A DNA stretch of 59,325 nt from assembly GCA_014376785.1 (NCBI GenBank), contig JACMQW010000096.1, positions 1-59,325 of the forward strand. The letters run 5' to 3'. The stretch is from Oligoflexia bacterium. GTDB lineage: Bacteria > Bdellovibrionota > UBA1018. The position numbers were made by a program, and so were the translations under genes. Positions 26,443-35,741 of this stretch are shown one piece after another (position 1 is the stretch's first letter; each line of letters starts with the position of its first letter). The notes under the pieces are model-generated. The model was not told where the DNA came from. It made no database searches and saw only the letters and a list, made by a program, of their open reading frames with translations.

Positions 26443-27944
26443 TGGAAGCGCTGAAAATCGTCGATCCGAGCCTTCTCGGACTTACCTCTGAACAATATTC
26501 CTCGCTCGGACCTTACCTTTGGGTCGTGGGTGGATCCTTGCTTGCGATGATCTTCGCGGTTGTTCCGTTCATTCCCGCACGGATTTCGGTGGTTTGCATC
26601 GCCATCGCTTCACTCATCGGAGCAGTGGTTTCGGCCGCACACCAAATCACCGCTGACCGGACGGACCTCTTCGCCGGAATGATGGTCAGCGACGGCTATT
26701 CCGCATTTTTTAATATTCTGTTTTTAGCCACTGCTGCGCTTTCGATTCTGGCTTCGGTTCGCTACCTCGAGAAGCAAAAGCTCGAGTACCCGGAATATTA
26801 CGTTCTCATGCTCTTTTCGACTTTTGGGATGATGCTGATGGCATCCACGCTCGATTTGATTTCGATTTTTATCGCGCTCGAGATCATGTCGCTGTCTGCC
26901 TATGTCCTGGTTGGATTTCGTCGGAACGACCGAAGGTCAAACGAAGCGGCGATGAAGTATTTCATCCTCGGTGCGGCAGCGTCCGCGATTCTACTTTACG
27001 GCACTGCCCTGCTCTACGGCTCCACGGGCAGTTTCCTCATCACGGATATTCTGGCTCGGGTGACCACGAAACCAGAGCTCATGACCCCCGCTTATCATTT
27101 GGGTGGCTGGCTCGTGATCGTCGGATTTCTTTTCAAAGTTGCCGCCGTTCCTTTCCATATGTGGATGCCGGACGTTTATGAAGGTGCTCCCACTCCGATC
27201 ACCGGGTTCATGACGACCGGAATTAAAGCGGCTTCTTTCGCTGCGTTTGTCCGAGTGTTCATTTCGCTTGGTTATGGAAAAGACATCGAAGCCGCTATCG
27301 GTGGTCGGTTACATGATGTTCTGTGGGTGATTGCGCTGATCACGATGTTCTTTGGGAACGTGATCGCCCTCACGCAGACGAATCTGAAACGGATGCTGGC
27401 CTACTCCTCCATCGCGAATACGGGATACCTGCTCGTAGGAATGATCGCTGCACCTCACTCAGAGGCTGGATACGCACCCATTCTGATGTACCTCGCAACA
27501 TACACCGTGATGAACCTGGGAGCCTTTTCGATCCTCTCGGTTCTCTCGGGTAAGGGCGACACGAACCTGAACTTGCACGATCTTTCGGGGCTCGCAAGAC
27601 GACATCCTTGGCTCTCGTTTGCTTTTGCGGTCTTTCTATTCTCGATGGCCGGCATTCCTCCTACGGCGGGTTTCGCGTCGAAGTACTACCTCTTTTATTC
27701 GGCGATTCAAGCAGGTGAAATTTGGTTGGTCGTTCTCGCAGTGCTCTGTAGCGTGATCGGAGTGTATTACTACCTCCGAGTCATCGTTTACATGTACATG
27801 CGTGAGAACGAGGGACTCGAGAAGTTTGCGGTCCCCGCACTCGCAGCATTCTCCATCGCGATGATGGTTGCCATGACCCTCCAGATCGGAATCCTTCCTT
27901 CGAAGATGATTGCGGTCACGAAAAAGGTTGTCGCTAAGCTCTAG
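26442..27944 (+). CDS. nuoN: NADH-quinone oxidoreductase subunit N
   Basis: 500 aa. Pumping residues are present: Glu in ALEIMSLSAYVLVGF, Lys in FLFKVAAVPFHMWMPD, Lys in TTGIKAASFAAF, and Lys in FASKYYLFYSAI. It also has VYEGAPTPITGF. Last gene of the canonical operon; a hairpin 32 bp downstream may end the transcript. Confidence 0.98.
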   Translation: MEALKIVDPSLLGLTSEQYSSLGPYLWVVGGSLLAMIFAVVPFIPARISVVCIAIASLIGAVVSAAHQITADRTDLFAGMMVSDGYSAFFNILFLATAALSILASVRYLEKQKLEYPEYYVLMLFSTFGMMLMASTLDLISIFIALEIMSLSAYVLVGFRRNDRRSNEAAMKYFILGAAASAILLYGTALLYGSTGSFLITDILARVTTKPELMTPAYHLGGWLVIVGFLFKVAAVPFHMWMPDVYEGAPTPITGFMTTGIKAASFAAFVRVFISLGYGKDIEAAIGGRLHDVLWVIALITMFFGNVIALTQTNLKRMLAYSSIANTGYLLVGMIAAPHSEAGYAPILMYLATYTVMNLGAFSILSVLSGKGDTNLNLHDLSGLARRHPWLSFAFAVFLFSMAGIPPTAGFASKYYLFYSAIQAGEIWLVVLAVLCSVIGVYYYLRVIVYMYMRENEGLEKFAVPALAAFSIAMMVAMTLQIGILPSKMIAVTKKVVAKL

Positions 27945-27976
27945 GACTAAGGCAGTCAGATGAATCACTGCGCTCC

Positions 27977-28016
27977 CTCGGCAAATAATGCCGAGCGAAA
28001 CAAGCGCATGCTTTTT
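27977..28016 (+). terminator. Possible terminator after nuoN
   Basis: A perfect 7-bp hairpin CTCGGCA-AATAA-TGCCGAG (27977-27995) is followed 16 nt later by a run of five T (28012-28016), itself after a small AAGC/GCTT hairpin. The T run is not directly after the main stem, so intrinsic termination is only partly supported. Just beyond it, TAAAAT (28028-28033) is a -10-like box 6 nt before the next start codon. Confidence 0.4.
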
Positions 28017-28039
28017 CTGTAATCTGTTAAAATAAGGGA

Positions 28040-31000
28040 GTGTATTCAGCTGCCCTTTATAAGGTTAAGCACCACTCGGGAAGAATTCTCGGGCCCCTCG
28101 ACGCCGAGCGGGTGCGATTACTGATATTAAAAAAACAAATCACGGGCGTTGAACTTGCGAAAGTCCATCCAGACGGAGTTTGGGAAGACATCAACCGCAT
28201 TCCAGAAATTGCAGAAATGCTTTTTGCGAATGCGTCCGGAAGTTTAAGTTCGAGTACGACTCTGAAGAGTGAACAGAGTAGCTATCGACCCATTCTCAGT
28301 CCGACTCACGCCCAGTTTGCGCCGACGGTCGTCCTTCCTCAGCCCATGGAATTAAAACCGCCGAAGGAAGAGCCCGAACCTGCGGGAACAATCTCGATGC
28401 AATCGAGTGAGCCGCCAAAAGATGAGCGAGCTGAAGGAGAAGACCGCACGGTTTTAGCGAAGGCCGAAGAAGTTTCCGATGAGGAGCTTGAACCCACCCT
28501 TCTCGATACCAGTCCTCTGATGTTAGATGGAAATCTCGAAATCAGAGACGACTCTCGAACCATTCAAGCGGATTCTTCCATCGCACCTAAATCGGAGCTA
28601 TCCGAACTTTTAGAAAGCTCGGAGTACCGAAAAATAGTCGCGGAAGCGACGGTGATGGTGAAGCGGCCCGGTTTGGTGAAGGCGCCGAGACAGTTTCGGA
28701 TTCCCCGAGGAAAAGAACTTTTTCGAATCATCGCGATCTCAGCGATTCTCGGATATTTCGCATACGATGAATTTTTAAACGACACGACAGGAAGGGGACA
28801 AGCCGTTTTTTCGAAGGCAGAGGCGTTTCGGCCCACCCTTCCCCATAAAACCAATGGAAAGCCAAATCCGGCGTTGAGTACGAAACTCTACGAAGAGGGC
28901 CTGAAGTTTTTCACTTACGACCATATTCAGGGTTATAAGGCTGCCGCATCTCGAATGAGTGAGGCCATTACGGCGGACCCCGATAACTTGAAAGCTTACG
29001 CGATGCTGGCGAGCGCTTATGTGAACCTGATCGACACATCGACGAAAGACGAGACCTTCTTTTCAGTCATTTCGCAGTTGATCGAATCCGCGAAGACGAA
29101 AGGCATCGAACTCCCGGAGATCGTTATAGCCGAGTCTGAGTTTTTGACCGTAACGGGGAGACCAGACGCGGCGGTGCAGAAAATCGTCGAATACACGAAA
29201 GGTCGTGCGACCTTCGATCCTTCGCTTTTTATCTATATCGCTGATGCCTTTCTTGCGAAGGGAAAGGCATCGGAGGCGGCAAAATACTTACAAAATTTCC
29301 CGGATAATCGTGCATGGACGCCGAGGATTTTCTACCTTCGCGGTAGGATTTCGGAGGAGTTAAATGAGATTGCCGATGCGAATGCTCAGTACGATAAAGC
29401 CCTGAAGGGCTGGCCGACTCACGCAAAATCACGACTGCGAAAAGTAGCCCTGGCTTGGAAAGATGGTCACACCAGCGTGACGGGTTCGGATCTAGAAAAA
29501 ATTCTAGATCATCCAGAGTTTCTGGCACCCAAAGACCTCGGCCAAGCGTATTACCTTTTGTCCCAGTATTATTCTGTGAAGCAGAACTTTTCTTCCGCGC
29601 TCGGTGCGGTCGAGCGCGCACTGAAGCTTGATCATCAAAACCGGGATTATCTCCTCGAGTACTACACTCTGCTTGCGCGCGAAGGGGGCTCGGTGGCTCA
29701 CGCTAAGAGCGAAGCAAGAATGTACTTCTTCCTCGGAGAAGGTGAGAAAAGCTTAAAAGGCGGAAATCCGAACGACGCGCTTGCGCAGTTTCTGAACGCT
29801 CGAAGTGAAAACCCCGCATCGGTGTCCCCGCTTCTAAAAATCGGCGACATGTTTCTGCAATTAAATGATCTGCCGAACGCGAGAATCAATTATCAAAAGG
29901 CGGCCGAAATTTCTCCAAACAACATCGACGTCTGGTCGAAGTACATCTCGGTTCTCATCCAAAGTTACGAGTGGGAAGACGCCCAAAAAGCGATGGATAA
30001 GTTTCGAAAACTTCCGGTCGGTCAGTCCTCGATCGATAAAGCCGCCGGCGATATGTATGCGAAACAAGGGCGCTACGCGGAAGCCGCAGCATTTTACCGA
30101 AAAGCGATGAGTCGAGAATCTATCGACCCTGATGTGTACATCGCGTATGGAAAAATTTTGGTCGCCGTAAAAAGTTTCAAAGACGCACCCTTCTTTTTCT
30201 CTCTCGCGAGACGATTCGATCCGTTAGCGACGGAGCCGGTCATTCTCACTGCGAAAGCGGTGGCCGAAGTCGAGGGACCAGACGCCGGAATTCAATTTCT
30301 TCAAGACGAAATGCAAAAGAGCACATCCACTCGAGCCGAACTGCTCGGAGCGATGGCGGAGCTTGAAATACGTAAGGGCCAATGGACGGCAGCCCAGCAG
30401 TACGTCGACCAAGCGCGGGCGGCGAATGCGGAATACGCCTATCCTTGGAAGCTTCAGGCTCAGATTTATCTGAATGACGAAAACACGGATAAGAAGGCGC
30501 TCGATAAAGCTCTCGAATCTTTCAAGAGCTATTCCGATCGAAACCCCTCTGATCCGTCGGGATACCTCGAGCGATACCGGATTTTTATGAAGAAGGCGCA
30601 ATTTGAGAAAGCGCAGCTGGAGCTTGAAAAGATTTACGCGATTTACCCGAAATACCCGAACCTTCACCTCTATAAAGGGATCATGTATTCGAATATGGGA
30701 AATCACAAAGTGGCGGCCGAGGAGTTCGGTACCGAATTAAAGAATAATCCGAACTCTGCCCCAACGCTCATTTCGCTGGGGAAAGCGCTTCTGGAGCTCG
30801 GGGACCCGAAGGGGGCATTGACGCATCTTGCGAAAGCGATGGCCATCCAGCCCACTAACGCCGAGGCGAAAATGTTTGCCGCAGTCGCTAACCAGAGGCA
30901 GAAGAACTACACCGGGGCGATCGCTCTTTTCCAGGCCGCAGTCCAGCTCGATGCCGGAAATCCCCTGGTTTATAAGCGCATGGGTGAATGTTACCGCGAC

Positions 31001-31096
31001 ATGGGTGACTTGATAAACGCTCGGAAAGCGTTCCAAAAATACCTGCAAATGGAACCGGATGCGACCGATAAAGCTGAAATCGAACGTTACCTTTAG
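28040..31096 (+). CDS. Membrane-anchored TPR protein with N-terminal GYF_2-like domain
   Basis: 1018 aa, GTG start. Residues about 6-60 (YKVKHHSGRILGPLDAERVR...VWEDINRIPEIAEML) resemble the GYF_2/DUF4339 type of domain. Then comes an acidic, Pro/Ser-rich linker (about 60-215), one membrane helix (about 229-250, LFRIIAISAILGYFAYDEFL), and from about 285 to the end many tetratricopeptide-like repeats of roughly 34 residues (for example NPASVSPLLKIGDMFLQLND). This suggests a cytoplasmic N-terminus and an extracytoplasmic protein-interaction superhelix. No enzyme motif is visible and the function is unknown. It sits between nuo and serS with 25 bp to serS, so it may be co-transcribed with serS. 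Confidence 0.85.
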   Translation: MYSAALYKVKHHSGRILGPLDAERVRLLILKKQITGVELAKVHPDGVWEDINRIPEIAEMLFANASGSLSSSTTLKSEQSSYRPILSPTHAQFAPTVVLPQPMELKPPKEEPEPAGTISMQSSEPPKDERAEGEDRTVLAKAEEVSDEELEPTLLDTSPLMLDGNLEIRDDSRTIQADSSIAPKSELSELLESSEYRKIVAEATVMVKRPGLVKAPRQFRIPRGKELFRIIAISAILGYFAYDEFLNDTTGRGQAVFSKAEAFRPTLPHKTNGKPNPALSTKLYEEGLKFFTYDHIQGYKAAASRMSEAITADPDNLKAYAMLASAYVNLIDTSTKDETFFSVISQLIESAKTKGIELPEIVIAESEFLTVTGRPDAAVQKIVEYTKGRATFDPSLFIYIADAFLAKGKASEAAKYLQNFPDNRAWTPRIFYLRGRISEELNEIADANAQYDKALKGWPTHAKSRLRKVALAWKDGHTSVTGSDLEKILDHPEFLAPKDLGQAYYLLSQYYSVKQNFSSALGAVERALKLDHQNRDYLLEYYTLLAREGGSVAHAKSEARMYFFLGEGEKSLKGGNPNDALAQFLNARSENPASVSPLLKIGDMFLQLNDLPNARINYQKAAEISPNNIDVWSKYISVLIQSYEWEDAQKAMDKFRKLPVGQSSIDKAAGDMYAKQGRYAEAAAFYRKAMSRESIDPDVYIAYGKILVAVKSFKDAPFFFSLARRFDPLATEPVILTAKAVAEVEGPDAGIQFLQDEMQKSTSTRAELLGAMAELEIRKGQWTAAQQYVDQARAANAEYAYPWKLQAQIYLNDENTDKKALDKALESFKSYSDRNPSDPSGYLERYRIFMKKAQFEKAQLELEKIYAIYPKYPNLHLYKGIMYSNMGNHKVAAEEFGTELKNNPNSAPTLISLGKALLELGDPKGALTHLAKAMAIQPTNAEAKMFAAVANQRQKNYTGAIALFQAAVQLDAGNPLVYKRMGECYRDMGDLINARKAFQKYLQMEPDATDKAEIERYL

Positions 31097-31112
31097 GGAT
31101 GACCTTTGGTAA

Positions 31113-32455
<1,343 letters not shown>

Positions 32456-32456
<1 letters not shown>

Positions 32457-32506
32457 AGCAGCGCTCAGCGCTCTCAGAGTTCTTCTTCCTTTAGACTCGG
32501 AAGAAG
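32456..32506 (+). other. Two hairpins between serS and tRNA-Ser
   Basis: The first pairs AGCGC (32460-32464) with GCGCT (32468-32472), extended by GAG/CTC around a bulge. The second is an 8-bp perfect stem, CTTCTTCC (32482-32489) with GGAAGAAG (32499-32506), ending 7 nt before the tRNA. No T run follows, so they are more likely RNA-processing or mRNA-stability structures than terminators. Confidence 0.4.
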
Positions 32507-32513
32507 CAGATGC

Positions 32514-32601
32514 GGAAAGGTGGCAGAGTGGTCTAATGCACCGGTTTTGAAAACCGGCGATGGGCAACCATCCGAGAGTTCGAATCTCTCCCTTTCCGCC
32601 A
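32514..32601 (+). tRNA. tRNA-Ser (anticodon UGA)
   Basis: An 88-nt class II tRNA including an encoded CCA. The acceptor stem is GGAAAGG (32514-32520) with CCTTTCC (32591-32597). The anticodon stem CCGGT/ACCGG encloses loop TTTGAAA with anticodon TGA at 32548-32550. The long variable arm pairs GATGG/CCATC, and the T loop is TTCGAAT. It lies directly downstream of serS. Confidence 0.97.
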
Positions 32602-32621
32602 CTTCTTTTCATACCGAATCC

Positions 32622-32734
32622 GCCATCACTCCCCAAAACTGCCAAAGTTGTTTCTTGTGGCCATCCCGGCCACCGCAACGACCGCGCATCCTGCGCGTGC
32701 GAGAAAATCTTTTGCAGTTTTGGGGAGTAATGGC
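32622..32734. repeat. Long inverted repeat enclosing two hairpins (three-way-junction element)
   Basis: Outer arms 32622-32642 and 32714-32734 pair over 20 of 21 positions, with one C/A mismatch. The 71-nt interior holds two perfect hairpins: GTGGCC-ATCCC-GGCCAC (32657-32673) and CGCGCA-TCC-TGCGCG (32683-32697). The whole could fold as a cloverleaf-like RNA or a DNA cruciform on either strand. No coding frame is credible. Family unknown. Confidence 0.6.
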
Positions 32735-32786
32735 CGTTGGGTAAAGAAGGGCGGATAGATTCGCCGAGCGTTTAGATGGAATCACC

Positions 32787-32815
32787 AGAAGTGGCGGAGA
32801 GGGAGAGATTCGAAC
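32787..32815 (-). pseudogene. Inverted fragment of the tRNA-Ser 3' end
   Basis: Read on the minus strand, 28 of 29 bases equal the 3' part of the tRNA-Ser gene plus 5 nt beyond the CCA (32578-32606). The copy holds the T loop, the 3' acceptor strand and the CCA. Upstream on the minus strand the 5' half is absent and the T stem does not pair, so it cannot be a working tRNA. The orientation is inverted, unlike the direct repeats left by tRNA-targeting integrases. Confidence 0.8.
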
Positions 32816-32818
32816 GAG

Positions 32819-32890
32819 AATTCACGGCCTCGTCGGATTCCGAAGGAGTCCGACGAGGTAGGACATGCAGGAGGCATGGCCTAGTGAATT
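32819..32890. repeat. Second nested-hairpin element next to the tRNA fragment
   Basis: Outer arms AATTCAC (32819-32825) and GTGAATT (32884-32890) enclose two hairpins. One is a 14-bp stem (32828-32841 with 32845-32858, one G-T pair, GAA loop). The other is a 5-bp stem CATGC/GCATG (32864-32878). Another 6-bp hairpin lies at 32750-32765. Together with the element at 32622 this makes the 326 bp between the tRNA and the next gene almost all paired sequence. Confidence 0.5.
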
Positions 32891-32927
32891 GTCGTTGGCG
32901 AGTCCGCAAATAAAAGATGGATAGTGT

Positions 32928-34076
32928 TCAAAAAGAACCTAGAAAAAGTTCGAGGTCGGAAATTTTTCTGCTGAGATTCGAAGCGTTCTCTCGATAGGTA
33001 TCGAGCACGCTGATTTGAATTTTTAAAAAAGCTTCCAAATTATAATCATTTCCCATTTGTGCTCTGTTGAAAAAAATAAACCGTCCATCTGGAAGCTTTA
33101 CAAAAGAGTCTGCGCCGCTGGTGGAACCCGGGTAATCATTTATCTCTAAGTTGTTTAAGCCATGGGCGGTGTGCAAAATGGGTAGGTCATTTTCAAGAAA
33201 GCGATGGAGCCATTTTAAACGACCTTTGGCGTTTTCAATAAGTTCGGATGCATTTTGCAGATGCATTGATTTTTCAGAGTCGATAGCGCTCTCAGTGGAA
33301 GCTAATTCTTCGGTGGCACGTTGAACAAATACTTTCGCCGGTAGGAGGACGCCTTCAGCTTCCTCCAATGTGTGTTGAGCATAGTAAGAGGTCCCTTCCA
33401 GGGATCCTCCCAGTCCCGGTGGTTGGAAGAAAATGATTCTTGCGTCTTGGCGCAGTTTTTCACCAGAAGATGTTTGGGAATCCTCAAACGCGTGGACTTG
33501 TCTAATATAGTGCATCCATTCGTGAGCGTTGGAGAGGTTCATTTTCTTTTCGTCGAGTAGCCCGTCCCAGGAGAGCCGCAGCAGCCCCTCTTTATGGCTC
33601 CAAGATGCTCCGTCCGTGAGGTGTTTCGAATCAAAGCAAACTTTTGCATTAAGCGGCCCGGTCTCCAATTTAACGGCCATCTTTAATATCCAAGACTTTC
33701 CCCGCAAGTACAGATTCCTTTGAAACACTGGCCTTCGCAGAATTTCATCCGGCTCAATAATGACCCGCCAAAAATCGCCGACTTGAGAAAGATAGGAATG
33801 AATTCCTATCGACTCCAAATAAGTTTGAGTGGCCTTAGATATGAGCTTTTGCTCGGCCAGAGTCATTGGTTCAGTGGGCCTTTCGTCAGGCAAAAGATCG
33901 CGGATGATAGTCGGCGAGCGTTTTTTAAACTCGCTCCATCTGAGCGAGTCCGCGGGATAGGCGTAGGAATGGGATATCGGAAGGGCAATTTCTTAAAGGA
34001 GTTTTAAACATTCTGCGCTTCCTAGTGCGGATGTAGAGAAGAACGGAAGCAGAATGAGAAATTGTCTGAACCGCAT
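32928..34076 (-). pseudogene. Putative exported zinc metallopeptidase-like protein, broken by an in-frame stop
   Basis: The main open part (TTG 33893 to 32928, 321 aa) has a HEWMH motif at about residue 124 (LSNAHEWMHYIRQ) and a TLEEAEGV segment about 50 residues later. This resembles a gluzincin HExxH...E site. It has no signal peptide, but the same frame continues upstream through 33 codons to a TAA (33993-33995). Beyond that it runs to ATG 34076, which encodes a good signal peptide (MRFRQFLILLPFFSTSALGSA). So the simplest reading is a 382-codon secreted protein interrupted by one nonsense codon. The family is not recognised. Stop-codon read-through or a sequence error are alternatives. Confidence 0.6.
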
Positions 34077-34139
34077 AAGGAAAGTATCGGGAAAAAATCT
34101 GATTGGCCTTAGCAGTTCTGGAGCAAACGGATCCAAACG

Positions 34140-34533
34140 CTAGAAAGATGACGGCGGATTATTCGAAAGTTTTACGATATTCGACAAAGTCTTATCGACG
34201 CGCACGACCAGCGGGCTGTGGGAAAAGTAAGTAACGACTAATTTTTGCTCTGAGATGTCAGTCGGAGTCTTTCCACATCTTCCGATGGAGCGAGTTGCCC
34301 TTCCAGTTGAAGTCGAGAAACTCGAGATCCGGAAAATCACTTCGGCGGAACGCCGCACCACTCTGTAAACCTCTCTGCAGACGGAACACCGCTCATTTTC
34401 AATTCGGTTGGGTTGCAGAAAGGATGAGTCGACTCAAACGCCCGTAGGTTTAAAGATTATCTAAAAAATTAAACTCCTCAACCCAACATTCGCTCTCGGT
34501 CAGAACGGTCGGCGAGTGGAATAAAGAAAGAGA
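34140..34533 (-). pseudogene. Decayed coding remnant (exported-protein-like)
   Basis: No single frame is open, but protein-like segments follow in order across the three frames. From upstream they are FHSPTVLTESECWVEEFNF, NLRAFESTHPFCNPTELKMS, SDFPDLEFLDFNWKGNSLHR and, finally, ISEQKLVVTYFSHSPLVVRV through to the stop at 34140. Joining them needs about three frameshifts. It lies between two other damaged genes. Family unknown; the reading is by eye and could be chance. Confidence 0.4.
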
Positions 34534-34543
34534 CCTGAAAAAT

Positions 34544-35082
34544 ATGCGACTCACACTAAACAGGTCTTATTTGATTTTTTACTCATTCTAGTGGGTTTGA
34601 CGACAATGAACGGCTAGGGAGCAGAGTCGGAATCCGTAGAAAATGAAGGCCATTTCGGAGTTTTAGGGGCCCTCACCGAAGACCTTTGGAAGGGCGGATT
34701 TATTTACGAGGCGCCGAATTGGGAAGCGCAAGTGATCGGGCATTACTGCACGACAGAGGGTCATACCGTCGAATCTCACCTCATCACGAAACTGGGCCTT
34801 GGACACAGCATCGGTCATCAGAACTTTCTGTCCTATGGAATCGATTGTCAGGCGCATCCTGGCCGGAAAGAGAGCGGAGTTAGCTTAAGCAGCGAGTATC
34901 AGATCGGGCCCTACTTGGGATTTGCGCGGTATTTCGCAGGATCCCCCATCATGCTTTCGCTCTGGGTAAACCCGTTCCAATATGATCATGGGGCATCCGT
35001 CGATGGGAATGGACAAGTCGTTCACACAAACTCACGACATTTTTTCCAAACGGGTGGATTCGGGATCGCCTATCTTTTCTGA
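34544..35082 (+). pseudogene. Decayed outer-membrane-type protein
   Basis: From GTG 34732 a clean frame runs to 35082 and ends in GGFGIAYLF, the aromatic C-terminus of beta-barrel proteins. The same frame continues upstream past a TAG (34615-34617). Adding one T to the run at 34575-34580 restores a signal peptide from ATG 34544 (MRLTLNRSYLIF then LLILVGLTTMNG). So there are two lesions: a 1-nt deletion in a homopolymer and a nonsense codon. The restored protein would be about 178 aa. Function unknown. Confidence 0.55.
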
Positions 35083-35118
35083 TTTTCAATCGGCCATAGC
35101 AAAACCCCGCACAGGCAA

Positions 35119-35162
35119 AGCGGAAATAAGTCCGCAAAACTTGCGAGGGAAGTTGAAACTTC
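35119..35162. terminator. Possible bidirectional terminator between convergent genes
   Basis: Two inverted repeats lie in the 131-bp convergent gap: GCGGA-AATAAG-TCCGC (35119-35134) and GGAAGTT-GA-AACTTCC (35147-35162). Only short T runs follow on either strand, so termination is tentative. Nothing else is seen in the gap. Confidence 0.3.
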
Positions 35163-35213
35163 CTTTCAATCACTTCCCAAATGAGTCACTGAAACGAAAA
35201 CATTCCATTATCT

Positions 35214-35741
35214 TTATTCCCGCTTCAGCCATTCGGCACAACGATTCGTCCTGCGGTAGCCTCTCTGCAAGAGCACGGTGAAAATGTCGTCGGGTGACAG
35301 CCCGCTTTCGCCGCGAGGGAGATTCTTCATTCCGCTCCAATCATCGGAGCTGAAGCTCATCGGAAGGGGCGCGATGTGAAGAAGCTCCCCGACCAATTTC
35401 GCGCAATAAGTCCTATCGTTTGAATCCCAATTAAAACTTTGGTCGTAACGTCGGGGAATTTGTCGCACGATTTCTGGCTCGGTTGGCTCTTCCGCGCTTT
35501 CGTTTGTGAGAACTACGCTCTCTTTTCCCATACCGTTTAAATGTTCGACCCACTCCACATCTCTTCCTGGATAAACATGCAGCCACTTTCCGCGGACTAA
35601 AATCGCAACATGGGCGTACTTACCTCCGACCTCATAGACGGAAAAACGACCTCTCGAAGTTTCTTCTCGAAAGAAAGCCACCGAAACGGATGCATCGGTT
35701 TCTCGCGAAATAAAATAGAGAACCATCATGAGAAGAGTCAC
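35214..35741 (-). CDS. YiiX/NlpC-P60-like permuted cysteine hydrolase
   Basis: 175 aa from GTG 35741, which overlaps the bioY stop (GTGA); the much longer open frame upstream is only a shadow of bioY. A short hydrophobic N-terminus (LLMMVLYFI) may export or anchor it. A His in KYAHVAILVRGKWLHVYPG precedes a Cys in RTYCAKLVGELLH. This is the circularly permuted order of the YaeF/YiiX branch of the NlpC/P60 papain-like superfamily. Those enzymes cleave amide or acyl bonds; the substrate here is unknown. Coupling to a biotin transporter is curious. Confidence 0.65.
   Translation of the reverse strand: MTLLMMVLYFISRETDASVSVAFFREETSRGRFSVYEVGGKYAHVAILVRGKWLHVYPGRDVEWVEHLNGMGKESVVLTNESAEEPTEPEIVRQIPRRYDQSFNWDSNDRTYCAKLVGELLHIAPLPMSFSSDDWSGMKNLPRGESGLSPDDIFTVLLQRGYRRTNRCAEWLKRE

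Noticed and set aside
32622-32734. Integron attC site or CRISPR repeat
   Set aside because: No GTTRRRY-type core boxes, no integrase gene in the window, and no regularly spaced repeats.
33720-34007. 95-codon plus-strand frame over the metallopeptidase-like gene
   Set aside because: It is antisense to a frame that reads as protein, including the region upstream of the apparent start.
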